A DNA stretch of 64,000 nt from Psychrobacter vallis. Its GTDB lineage: Bacteria; Pseudomonadota; Gammaproteobacteria; Pseudomonadales; Moraxellaceae. The stretch lies in assembly GCF_904846715.1 (NCBI RefSeq), contig NZ_CAJHBU010000001.1, positions 186,001 through 250,000 of the forward strand, in the 5' to 3' direction. Made by a program: the position numbers and the translations under genes. The notes below the pieces were generated by a model. That model made no database searches. It was not told where the DNA came from and worked only from the letters and a program-made list of their open reading frames with translations. Positions 26,985-35,125 of the stretch are shown here, piece after piece. How positions within the stretch are numbered: the first letter of the stretch is position 1; each line of letters starts with the position of its first letter.

Positions 26985-28481
26985 CTATTTTAACAGCTTT
27001 TGCAAAAACCCAATCCGAGATATCAACACAAAATCCAATAACCCGATGACGACAATAGCGATGATGGCGGTTGGGAAAATGACAGCGACTGCCAATAAAA
27101 CAAGAGCAAACGGCCACCATATAGACAATCGCTGACCACGTGCTGGTGGATTTAAGCCGCGTCTTTCATTAATACCACGAGGGCGACGTTGCCACCACAT
27201 GACATAACCACTCACACAAATGGCAATGACAGACAGACAAAACAAGACATTGGCTAGCACACTCCACCACCCAAGTGTGCCCATATGAATCGCAGCGCCT
27301 GCTGCCATGAACTTACCAAAAGCATTGTAATCATCAAAGCGAATATCAGCTAACACGTTGCCTGAATAGCGATCGATGTGCACCGTGCGATCAGCCGTTG
27401 GGCTACTCATATCATAGCTCATGGAGTCTTGACTGACTGTCCAAACACCCGTACTGCCTTGTGGTAAATTCAATTGATAACGACCGATAAAACCAATTTC
27501 ACGAGCATATCGGTCTACCGTATCAATCATAATAGGGATATTTGGCGCAATACCCTGCTCACCCATGGTCGTCCCTGATACTGGCATCGGTGTCAATTCA
27601 AGCACCCAAGGCACTTCTTTGGCCTTACCCGTATTTAGTGCATCGCCATGTGTTGATGCAATCGCTGGTGTTGCTCCATGAACGTGTGGCGCGGCGTCAG
27701 TCATATCCATACCAGCGTGATGTTGGCTGTGGTCAATAGACACAGGCATAGGTGCAACGCCCCACTTGCCCGCCGGAAACTGACTCCACGCTTGCACCAC
27801 TCTCTCGCCCCACACGCCCGCCCATGCCATACCCGAAATACAAAAAAACAGCAGCAACACAGAGATCCAACTGCCTAGAGTCGCATGAATGGTACGAAAT
27901 AATGAGCGTTTTGTCTGACCATTGGTATGGTCATCGGGAATCAACATGCCTTTGAGTGACTTGCGTTTTTGCCACCATAAATACCAACCTGTTAGAATCA
28001 TTAATATCGTCAATGATGCGGCGGTTTCTAGGAGATAATCCCCAACTTTGCCGAGCAGCAAGTCACTGTGAATACTATCAAAAGTGTAATATAAATTATC
28101 ATTAGTCGGTGTACTGTCAACGACAGCAGCCGTATAAGGATTCACCGCCACCATCGTGTCCTGATCTGCGGATTTGACCTGAAACAAAGTCACTGTGTCT
28201 GTATCACGAGGCGCGATATATTTGACAAGCGTACTGTCAGGTAAAGTAGTAAGCGCACTTTTGGCTTGGGTAGAAATAGGCGCTGGTACAGTCGATTCTG
28301 GAACCACAATGGTTAAGCGATCATGATCTCGGCCTGCGGTGTTGGACATAAACAACATGCCAAGCGCGGTACACGCTAAAACAATCAAAAAAGGTGTGAC
28401 AAACATTCCAGCATAAAAATGCCAACGCCATACCGTAAAATAGCGTTGATTGTCAGTGTATTGACGTGCTTGCCTGTTCAT
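26985..28481 (-). CDS. PepSY-domain membrane protein with His/Met-rich periplasmic loop
   Basis: 498-residue iron-regulated-type membrane protein with four main helices: near residues 20-45 (VWRWHFYAGMFVTPFLIVLA), 155-175, 205-230 and 400-490. The region around residues 245-277 is rich in His and Met (DHSQHHAGMDMTD, then HVHG), which looks like a metal-binding insert between the second helix pair. The GTG at 28502 gives 7 extra residues; the ATG at 28481 with AAAGGT upstream is preferred. Family members take part in reductive iron release or metal handling in the periplasm. It is convergent with the exporter and divergent from the SIP gene across a 460-bp gap. The His/Met cluster suggests copper or iron binding; untested. 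Confidence 0.85.
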   Translation of the reverse strand: MNRQARQYTDNQRYFTVWRWHFYAGMFVTPFLIVLACTALGMLFMSNTAGRDHDRLTIVVPESTVPAPISTQAKSALTTLPDSTLVKYIAPRDTDTVTLFQVKSADQDTMVAVNPYTAAVVDSTPTNDNLYYTFDSIHSDLLLGKVGDYLLETAASLTILMILTGWYLWWQKRKSLKGMLIPDDHTNGQTKRSLFRTIHATLGSWISVLLLFFCISGMAWAGVWGERVVQAWSQFPAGKWGVAPMPVSIDHSQHHAGMDMTDAAPHVHGATPAIASTHGDALNTGKAKEVPWVLELTPMPVSGTTMGEQGIAPNIPIMIDTVDRYAREIGFIGRYQLNLPQGSTGVWTVSQDSMSYDMSSPTADRTVHIDRYSGNVLADIRFDDYNAFGKFMAAGAAIHMGTLGWWSVLANVLFCLSVIAICVSGYVMWWQRRPRGINERRGLNPPARGQRLSIWWPFALVLLAVAVIFPTAIIAIVVIGLLDFVLISRIGFLQKLLK

Positions 28482-28512
28482 AAATTTGACCTTTATAGCC
28501 ACACCAATCTCG

Positions 28513-28580
28513 AAAATCAGAGTAGCAAAGAAAACGAGTATAAGTACTACGCATGGTAGGCGAAACGAGTTTAACGCGAT
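28513..28580. repeat. Second dispersed repeat, copy A
   Basis: AAAATCAGAGTAGCAAAGAA followed by a spaced AAGTACTA and GAGTTTAAC is shared with 53061-53122. Located upstream of the PepSY gene; the rest of the 460-bp gap is AT-rich with a Fur box near its right end. Confidence 0.45.
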
Positions 28581-28866
28581 GAACCGTATTTCTTGGGATT
28601 GGTATCTATTTAAAATAAAAGCAACATGCCTTGAATAACTCTTAGGCCAACAAGCTGCCTATAATAGCGATTGCATCATACGAGAAAACCTATTTGAACA
28701 CCACTCTCAATCACTAGTGATTTTTATGATATCAAATACTTTTGATCTAATTATATGGTTTTAAATGATATTAATTTTGTCACTTCTCTGCGCTGTCTCA
28801 TTATAAAAACCTCATTGTTCCGTATTTTTTATTCTTTTTAAAATCTTCTCAATATATTTTTTAAAT

Positions 28867-28885
28867 GATAAAGATAATCATTAAT
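28867..28885 (+). promoter_or_regulatory. Fur box upstream of the SIP reductase gene
   Basis: GATAAAGATAATCATTAAT matches 16 of 19 consensus positions and ends 58 bp before the ATG at 28944. It is about 385 bp from the divergent PepSY start, so its primary target is the SIP gene. Confidence 0.8.
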
Positions 28886-28943
28886 GTTAATATTACTCAG
28901 TTCTTAAACTCATTTGTAAAACTATAAAAAAGGAAATCACAAT

Positions 28944-29687
28944 ATGGCAAAACCCAATCCAAGATTACTTGAAGTCATTCAGACCAAATATATCACGCCA
29001 AATATGTGCCGTGTCACGCTTGGTGGTGATGATTTACTAGACTTTCCAATCGATCAAGAAAGTGCTTATATCAAACTCATATTTCCTCAGGGCGAAGAAG
29101 CTCGACCACTAATGCGCACGTATACGATCAGCGTCCAACGTGATAATGAAATAGACGTTGATTTCGCTTTGCATGATGCTGAAGGCCCTGCCTCAACATG
29201 GGCGCGCAACGCCCAAATGGGCGATCAAATTTTAGTGGGCGGCCCTGGACCAAAAAAGCTCATCAACAACGATGAAGATTGGTTCTTATTGATTGGCGAT
29301 ATGACTGCCCTGCCAGCGATTACCGTCAACCTTGCCCAGCTGCCTAATGACGCACGCGGTTATGCAGTTATTGAAATCACGACTGAGGCAGATCGTCAAA
29401 CCCTCCAAAAGCCAGAAAACGTTGAAATCCATTGGGTCATTAATGCCACGCCAAATGCTGACAGCAGCCCATTACTTGCGCACACTAAAACCCTGACTTG
29501 GCTGACAGGACAACCTGCGGTTTGGGCCGCTTGTGAATTCCATAGTATGCGGGCCTTACGTCAATACTTTAAAGTAGATCGTCCAATCCCAAAAACGCAT
29601 TTATACATATCGAGTTATTGGAAAGTCGACAACACCGAAGATCAGCATAAAATCGAGAAGCGCAACGATGCAGAAAGCGTCGACTAA
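28944..29687 (+). CDS. Siderophore-interacting protein (SIP/ViuB-type ferric-siderophore reductase)
   Basis: 247-residue cytoplasmic flavoprotein. FAD-binding residues are in LMRTYTISVQ (about 52-61), the isoalloxazine/pyrophosphate region in HDAEGPASTWARNAQMGD (about 78-95), and the SIP C-terminal domain contains VWAACEFHSMRALRQYF and SSYWKVDN. It reduces Fe(III) in imported siderophores with NAD(P)H. The start is backed by AAAAAAGGAAATCAC upstream. A strong Fur box precedes it. Compared with the gene at 21250 this is the classic single-domain form, so the window has two different SIP reductases, which fits two different siderophore receptors. Confidence 0.93.
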   Translation: MAKPNPRLLEVIQTKYITPNMCRVTLGGDDLLDFPIDQESAYIKLIFPQGEEARPLMRTYTISVQRDNEIDVDFALHDAEGPASTWARNAQMGDQILVGGPGPKKLINNDEDWFLLIGDMTALPAITVNLAQLPNDARGYAVIEITTEADRQTLQKPENVEIHWVINATPNADSSPLLAHTKTLTWLTGQPAVWAACEFHSMRALRQYFKVDRPIPKTHLYISSYWKVDNTEDQHKIEKRNDAESVD

Positions 29688-29716
29688 TAGGGTCGATTCA
29701 CTTTAAAAAGAATACA

Positions 29717-29796
29717 GCGATGCTGGGATGAATTTTTCGATGCCTCTGGAGTGCAAAGCGCACAGCAAGCGAGGAAAGTTTATACCAGCAGAGCAC
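29717..29796. repeat. Dispersed imperfect-palindrome repeat, copy 2
   Basis: Left arm GCGATGCTGGGATGAATTTTT and right arm AAAGTTTATACCAGCAGAGC flank the centre GCCTCTGGAGTGCAAAGC, which is identical to that of copy 4 (60157-60174). Lies between the SIP gene and the convergent cupin gene. Confidence 0.7.
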
Positions 29797-29915
29797 CATA
29801 TTTATCGTATCTTTTTTATATTGAACGGACTATACGCGACGTGCATTTATGATTTTGACAGTCTTAGAAACCATTTAAAACCATATATGACTGCAATAAA
29901 ATGGCACATTCATTT

Positions 29916-30587
29916 TCATACACCGATTGGTTGTGTTAAATGACCCGTTTTGAGATATATCGTTGCGCCTTCTAATCCTGACTTTATCGGTGGAGAATCG
30001 CCTACGGGCAGACGTATCCACCCATCTCGCTTATAAACCTGCTTATCGTCTATCAGCTCGCCTTCTAACACCAGAATTTCTGCGCCACCTGTGATGGTTT
30101 CATCCGTAAATAGTGCCTCACCTGCCGATAGACGTTGTAAGCTCACCTGTTCAGTACCATCGGCAAACGGCGGACAGACATCGCGGTGGTTTTGGCGTTG
30201 CCAGTTGGTGTTATCTCGGGTATCGATGGCCACATGACGAGACTCAGTGGCCACCATCTGCCTTAGCTTAACAAAAATGACCGCGCCCTCATCGCTATAA
30301 GGTTGATGACCAGATGTTGGCGGATTGCGCAGATACCAGCCTACGGGATAATGCTGATCATCTGCAGAAAACGTCCCTGACAATACCAAAATCTCTTCGC
30401 CTTCAGGGTACAAGTGATGAGGGAAATAAGACTGAGGTGCATAGCGCACAAGGCTGGTGGCGCGCGCTTTTTCTGCGCCAACGCGATCAAACATCAGGCG
30501 CTCCACTCCTTGTTGCGGTGACTTGACCCATTGATGTTGCTCAGGCGTGAGGGCTGCGCGGCGAGAGAAGTCTGCATTAATAAGCAT
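29916..30587 (-). CDS. ChrR-like double-cupin protein
   Basis: 223-residue protein with two cupin barrels, roughly residues 30-110 and 125-215. The first carries a metal-ligand set FPHHLYPEGEEILVLSGTF with a later GHQPYSD, and the second GEALFTDETITGGAEILVLEGEL. This is the bicupin form related to the metal-binding domain of the anti-sigma factor ChrR, but no N-terminal anti-sigma domain and no sigma factor gene is adjacent. It may be a stand-alone dioxygenase-like or sensory protein. Cytoplasmic, single gene. Confidence 0.8.
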   Translation of the reverse strand: MLINADFSRRAALTPEQHQWVKSPQQGVERLMFDRVGAEKARATSLVRYAPQSYFPHHLYPEGEEILVLSGTFSADDQHYPVGWYLRNPPTSGHQPYSDEGAVIFVKLRQMVATESRHVAIDTRDNTNWQRQNHRDVCPPFADGTEQVSLQRLSAGEALFTDETITGGAEILVLEGELIDDKQVYKRDGWIRLPVGDSPPIKSGLEGATIYLKTGHLTQPIGV

Positions 30588-30702
30588 AAATATTGTCCAA
30601 CACTGGTTATGATCGTTTGATTCGGCAGTCGGTTTAGGTATTCATCTTATAACGCTATGGTTTGACTGTATTCCACATTTTGAAAGTTTATAAACCAAGG
30701 CG

Positions 30703-31566
30703 TCAGCGCACCAAAATCACAGGTGATAACGTGCTGGCGATGATTTCCGTCGTGGTACTGCCCAAAAACAATTGCTGCAACTTAGAGTGACCATAAGCAC
30801 CCACCACCATCATATCAATGCGATTATCTACTTGAAATTCTAGCAACCCATCAACGGCATCGGCAGCCGATAAGTGATGCGCGTCTACCATAAAACCAGC
30901 GGCCTCTAATTGTGCAGCGGCTGCACTTAAGCTTTGTTTGGCGGTATCATTATGGTTACCTATCATGACGATATGGCCTTGCATGCCTTTTAATACAGGG
31001 CTTCTCGCTACCATCCATGCCGCCTTAATAGCCGTTTTGCTGCCATCAAAAGCTATCATATATGAGCGCGGCTCTTTAAAGGTCTCTGAGCAAATTAACA
31101 CCGGAACCTCTGAGGCACGCGCCACCGTTTCGATTTGACTACCAATATTAATACGACTGTCTTTATGATCCTCACCGCGCCGTCCCATAACGATGGCACG
31201 GTTTTCTGCTTTAAAGTGATTAATGGCTGGTAGCAATTTACCGTGACGTTGATAAATATGGATTTCAACCTGCTCAAAGTTTTCTCGAATATAACTTTTT
31301 GCATCTTGTACTAAGGCGTTGCTATAACTGTTTACAACCTTTGCTCTTTGTTCGTCCAGCTGGGTCAATTCTTCTAACAAAAACTCACGGCTATTGATGC
31401 CTATTGCACCCGATAAATCACGTCTGATCGAAGCAGGAACGTCACTAACATGCAACAATCCAACTGGTAAATTCAGTTTGCTAGCATACCATGCTGCATA
31501 ATCACAAACCGATTCAGTCACTGCTGAGCCGTCAATACAGGCCAAAATGTGCTGTGATGGTGTCAT
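30703..31566 (-). CDS. Universal stress protein, tandem UspA domains
   Basis: 287 residues made of two UspA folds (about 1-145 and 155-287). Each starts with a beta strand and Asp: ILACIDGSAVTESV and MIAFDGSKTAIKAA. The ATP-binding loop of the second domain is VVGAYGHSKLQQLFLGSTT (GxxGHSxxxxxxxGS type), and the first has VMGRRGEDHKDSRINIGS, a weaker version. Function is in stress survival, with the exact target unknown. The ATG at 31566 has an AAGGATG site. Single gene. Confidence 0.9.
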   Translation of the reverse strand: MTPSQHILACIDGSAVTESVCDYAAWYASKLNLPVGLLHVSDVPASIRRDLSGAIGINSREFLLEELTQLDEQRAKVVNSYSNALVQDAKSYIRENFEQVEIHIYQRHGKLLPAINHFKAENRAIVMGRRGEDHKDSRINIGSQIETVARASEVPVLICSETFKEPRSYMIAFDGSKTAIKAAWMVARSPVLKGMQGHIVMIGNHNDTAKQSLSAAAAQLEAAGFMVDAHHLSAADAVDGLLEFQVDNRIDMMVVGAYGHSKLQQLFLGSTTTEIIASTLSPVILVR

Positions 31567-31860
31567 AATTCATCCTTAAATTTAGTTGGTGAATCCTGTA
31601 GTTGAAATACTTTAAAGTCGCTACCGATGTCTGACCAAGCTATCTCTTAGCCCGAAGCATGTCCTAAATACGACAAAAAAAACGTATCTATTGACTCGAT
31701 AATAACCAATTTAAGTCGCTTCTTCCAGTGACAACGCATTATTCTGCTTTACCGTTAGTATCGCTATCACAATCACTCAGCATAGTTTGCTACAATGTCT
31801 TTTTTAGCATTTACGATTTAGCATTCACAATAAAAGTATCGTTATTTAGGTGAGAGAATT

Positions 31861-32394
31861 ATGGCAAAGAATGCCCTACAGGCTCAGTTATTAAAGGCAG
31901 GATTGGTGGATAGCAAAAAAGCCAATAAAATCAGCAAGCAAGCTCAGCATGCCAAGCGCACTGGCGATTCAGAAAGCATGGAAGCCAAAAAAGCATTGGC
32001 AGAAGCGCAAGCAAAAAAGCTAGAAAAAGATCAAAAGCTCAATCAAGAAAAACAACGTGTTTTAGAAGAGAAGATGCTCAAAGCCAATATTGTGCAAATG
32101 ATTAAGCAGCATCAGATCACGGACACCAGTGGTGAGGTCACCTATCAGTTTGTAGATGATTCTAAGGTTAAAAAAATCGCTATCACTCAAAAGCTCTATG
32201 ACCAAATCGTCGTCGGTCATGTGGTGATTGCGCGATTGGAAGCAGGCTATGCGCTGCTCCCTCGCCCGTTGGCAGATCGTATCGATACAAAAATGGAAGG
32301 ATTTATGGTCGTGTCTAACGATACCTCAGAAGAGGCGTTAGCAGAAGACGATCCTTACGCTGCTTATGTGATTCCAGATGATTTAATGTGGTAA
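31861..32394 (+). CDS. DUF2058 family protein (YaiL-like)
   Basis: 177 residues. The N-terminus LQAQLLKAGLVDSKKANKIS followed by a Lys/Glu/Ala-rich coiled-coil (about 25-75) is typical of DUF2058, and the C-terminal half contains the conserved IVQMIKQHQI and YQFVDDSKVKKIAI segments. Members are described as nucleoprotein or polynucleotide-associated; the role is not defined. GAGAGAAT precedes the ATG, and a strong terminator follows 32 bp after the stop. Cytoplasmic. Confidence 0.9.
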   Translation: MAKNALQAQLLKAGLVDSKKANKISKQAQHAKRTGDSESMEAKKALAEAQAKKLEKDQKLNQEKQRVLEEKMLKANIVQMIKQHQITDTSGEVTYQFVDDSKVKKIAITQKLYDQIVVGHVVIARLEAGYALLPRPLADRIDTKMEGFMVVSNDTSEEALAEDDPYAAYVIPDDLMW

Positions 32395-32425
32395 TAACTT
32401 ACCTTTATAATGATCGTTAAATCAG

Positions 32426-32465
32426 AAACCCTTTATAGAATTGTATGTCTATAAAGGGTTTTTTT
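32426..32465. terminator. Rho-independent terminator
   Basis: Perfect 13-bp stem AAACCCTTTATAG (32426-32438) with complement 32449-32461, then a T-run. Sits between convergent DUF2058 and antiporter genes. Confidence 0.9.
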
Positions 32466-32499
32466 GTACTTCTTTCATTTAGGATCGACTATATTTACA

Positions 32500-34290
32500 T
32501 CATACCGCTACTGGTACGTCTTGATGTTTTAGGCCAATGGTTCTTAACTTGCCTTGCTCATCTACCTCTTTAATAATCAATGACCACTCATCATTGATCT
32601 CAACCGTATCGCCTGAGACTGGAGCCGTATCTAAGCTACCCACCACATACTCAGCGACCGTTTGTTCCCACATACTTTTTGAGCCGTCCTCGCCTTTCGA
32701 TTTCAAATCGTCTACAAGCGAGTCGGATTCCATAATTCCAGTAAAAAACGGCAAATCACCAAGCTTCACACTCGGTGACAGCAGCCAATCACCATAAAAG
32801 TCATCGATAACTTTACGGTCGAGCGTCGTGTCATTAAAGATCTTGGCGATTTTACTAGCATGGTTGCCGCGCATGGCGTACCAGACGCTATCGCCATATT
32901 TTAGCTTGGTATCTTCATCAACCACCACGATCTGTTGAGCACGTACCAACGCAAAAACACTGATTTCGTCAGGGCTGATGCGCCGAGAGATGTCCATTGG
33001 ATGGCGGCCAATAGCAAACGCGCCTGATTGAACTTCAAACTCATACAAGGTAATACTCGCCTTGTCCGACACCCAAACTTCGTTTTCTTCTTTTGGGTCT
33101 TTGTTATTAGGAATGCGTACTTTAAATAGATTGGCCATAAACGGAATGGTCGTTCCTTGCAAAATTAACGACAAGACCACCACACCAAAAGCGATATCGA
33201 ACAGCATAAAGGCGTTATCTATCCCTGCCATTACTGGCAACATGGCAAGGGTAATCGGCACGGCCCCGCGTAAGCCAACCCAAGAAATAAACCCAATCTC
33301 TCTATCTTTAAACTTAAATGGCTTGACACTGGTATAGACGGCGATAGGACGGGCGACCAAAATCATAAAGGCAGCAATCGCTACAGAATAATGCCAAACA
33401 TTGATGACGTTCGATGGCGTGACCAATAGTCCAAGTACCACAAAGAGCACCGCTTGTGATAACCACGCAAAGCTATCCATCACGCGCATAACATGCTCAG
33501 TAGAGCGCACCTTATGATTGCCAATCAGCACACCCGTGAGATAAACGGCCAAAAAGCCACTGCCGCCCAGCAAGTTGGTGGCCGCAAAAACCGCCAAGCC
33601 AGCAGACAGTATCAAAATAGCATACATACCCTCTGCCAAATGCAATTTGGGCAATAATCGCGCCAGCAGATAGCCGAAAAGCACGCCCATCCCTAGACCA
33701 ACACCCAGCTGCTGCAACAGCAAAATTAAAAAACCAAGCGCTGTCTGACCTGCGGGATCAACATTTAACGCAATCAGTCCCGTAACCAATAAAATAGCCA
33801 ATGGATCGTTGCCACCCGATTCTAATTCGAGTGTGGCTTGGACGCGGTCATTGAGCTTGACGCCACCATTGCGCAATAGCGAAAATACCGCAGCTGCGTC
33901 AGTCGAACCTACAATGGCCGCCATCAACAAACCAAAACGCCAATCGACATCGAGCAACCAAGTAACGAACACGCCAAGCACCATTACCGTGACCAATACA
34001 CCCCAAGTTGCTAGAGTTATTGCTGGTTTCAAACCGACTCGAAACGACTTAAAAGACGTACGCAAACCACCGTCTAACAAGATACAAGCTAAGGCTGCTT
34101 GACCGACAAAATTGGCAAGCGCATATTGGGAAAACTCAATACCCAAGATACCCTGTTCGCCTGCCAACATCCCCACCATCAAAAACAATAGTAATAATGG
34201 TACGCCCAGTCGCGCTGATAATGTACTTGCCATGATACTGGCAAAAATCAACAATGCCCCTACCAGATACAGGATATTTAAGGTATCCAT
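32500..34290 (-). CDS. CPA1-family K+/H+ antiporter with RCK_C and CorC-type C-terminal domains
   Basis: 596 residues. Residues about 1-390 are a Na+/H+-exchanger domain of 12-13 helices, including IVGSTDAAAVFSLLRNGG, ELESGGNDPLAILLVT with the ND motif, and SWVGLRGAVPITLAMLPVM. Residues about 400-485 (YEFEVQSGAFAIGRHPMDI onward) form a TrkA_C/RCK_C regulatory domain, and about 500-590 look like a CorC/HlyC transporter-associated domain. This layout is that of NhaP2/CvrA, which exports K+ in exchange for protons and guards against excess cytoplasmic K+ and low osmolarity. The gene is monocistronic. Ion preference is by homology only. Confidence 0.92.
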   Translation of the reverse strand: MDTLNILYLVGALLIFASIMASTLSARLGVPLLLLFLMVGMLAGEQGILGIEFSQYALANFVGQAALACILLDGGLRTSFKSFRVGLKPAITLATWGVLVTVMVLGVFVTWLLDVDWRFGLLMAAIVGSTDAAAVFSLLRNGGVKLNDRVQATLELESGGNDPLAILLVTGLIALNVDPAGQTALGFLILLLQQLGVGLGMGVLFGYLLARLLPKLHLAEGMYAILILSAGLAVFAATNLLGGSGFLAVYLTGVLIGNHKVRSTEHVMRVMDSFAWLSQAVLFVVLGLLVTPSNVINVWHYSVAIAAFMILVARPIAVYTSVKPFKFKDREIGFISWVGLRGAVPITLAMLPVMAGIDNAFMLFDIAFGVVVLSLILQGTTIPFMANLFKVRIPNNKDPKEENEVWVSDKASITLYEFEVQSGAFAIGRHPMDISRRISPDEISVFALVRAQQIVVVDEDTKLKYGDSVWYAMRGNHASKIAKIFNDTTLDRKVIDDFYGDWLLSPSVKLGDLPFFTGIMESDSLVDDLKSKGEDGSKSMWEQTVAEYVVGSLDTAPVSGDTVEINDEWSLIIKEVDEQGKLRTIGLKHQDVPVAV

Positions 34291-34600
34291 CTTTTTTAAG
34301 CCCTATTTTTATCAATTATAATGAGTAAAATGATTGCAAGCATTTTTGTTTTATATTAGGGCATGTTAGTCGAGATATGACCGTCAAAATACGAAAATAC
34401 AAGCAAATTGCGCCAAAGTGACAGTATTGTTTATTGGTTAGTTTCTCGCCTACTATCAAAAGTCTTATTATTATTTTAAAACCGACCTTAAGAATAACAC
34501 TTGCCACCAAATTTGCAGAAATTAACTGTAAATAATCTGCTTTAAAAAACAGTATTTTAGAAAGACTTATTTATTCTATCATTAGATTTACACAGCCAAG
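34291..34600. other. AT-rich intergenic region without a recognised gene
   Basis: About 310 bp between the antiporter start and the GlpM stop. No ORF with credible codon content, RNA gene or clear repeat is seen; it probably holds the antiporter promoter. Confidence 0.5.
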
Positions 34601-34936
34601 TTAAGCCTGAATATATTGCCATGTCATTACCAAAATAGCGGCGGCTATGATCCAAGCAATTACCCCTAGCATCAATGCTTTGTATAAACTGACATAGCTG
34701 ATACCAACAAAGACCACAAGTGTATAAACAAGATGTGGTATGACACCCAATATGCTAAATATCAAGGCAACTTTTAAGTCAGCATGGCTACGCTCAGTAC
34801 CGACAATGAAATGACTGATTAAAGCAAAAGTGGGGAAAAGTGGTGCAAGCGCTGCCAGATAAAAAAATCGAGTTTGCGCCAATAATTGAATGGCCAATAC
34901 CATCAAAGCACCAATAAGCATTTTTAGCCAAATCAT
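34601..34936 (-). CDS. glpM: GlpM family membrane protein
   Basis: 111-residue protein with four hydrophobic helices. The N-terminus MIWLKMLIGALMVLAIQLLA and FYLAALAPLFPTFALISHF match GlpM of Pseudomonas, a membrane protein first linked to alginate production through glycerol metabolism. No glp gene is adjacent. The ATG has a strong GGAGATAATC site. Family assignment is by sequence pattern; its biochemical role is unclear in any organism. Confidence 0.82.
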   Translation of the reverse strand: MIWLKMLIGALMVLAIQLLAQTRFFYLAALAPLFPTFALISHFIVGTERSHADLKVALIFSILGVIPHLVYTLVVFVGISYVSLYKALMLGVIAWIIAAAILVMTWQYIQA

Positions 34937-35056
34937 GGTGGATTATCTCCTTTTAAGTGCTAGCGGCTAAACTTCGTCCAACTCACCATAATACTAGAGT
35001 ATGCAAACTGACATAAGAGGCATATCTGTTTAGTTACGCCCCTTTTCAAAATTGTT

Positions 35057-35099
35057 CAAAAAAACCCCATGCAGTCATGAAACTGGATGGGGTTTTTCT
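35057..35099 (-). terminator. Rho-independent terminator after the 2-keto acid decarboxylase
   Basis: AAAAACCCCAT pairs with ATGGGGTTTTT around an inner CAGT/ACTG stem. It is located just after the stop of the minus-strand decarboxylase gene and may also serve the upstream direction. Confidence 0.88.
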
Positions 35100-35125
35100 T
35101 GCGGTGATGCAAACCTATTATATTC

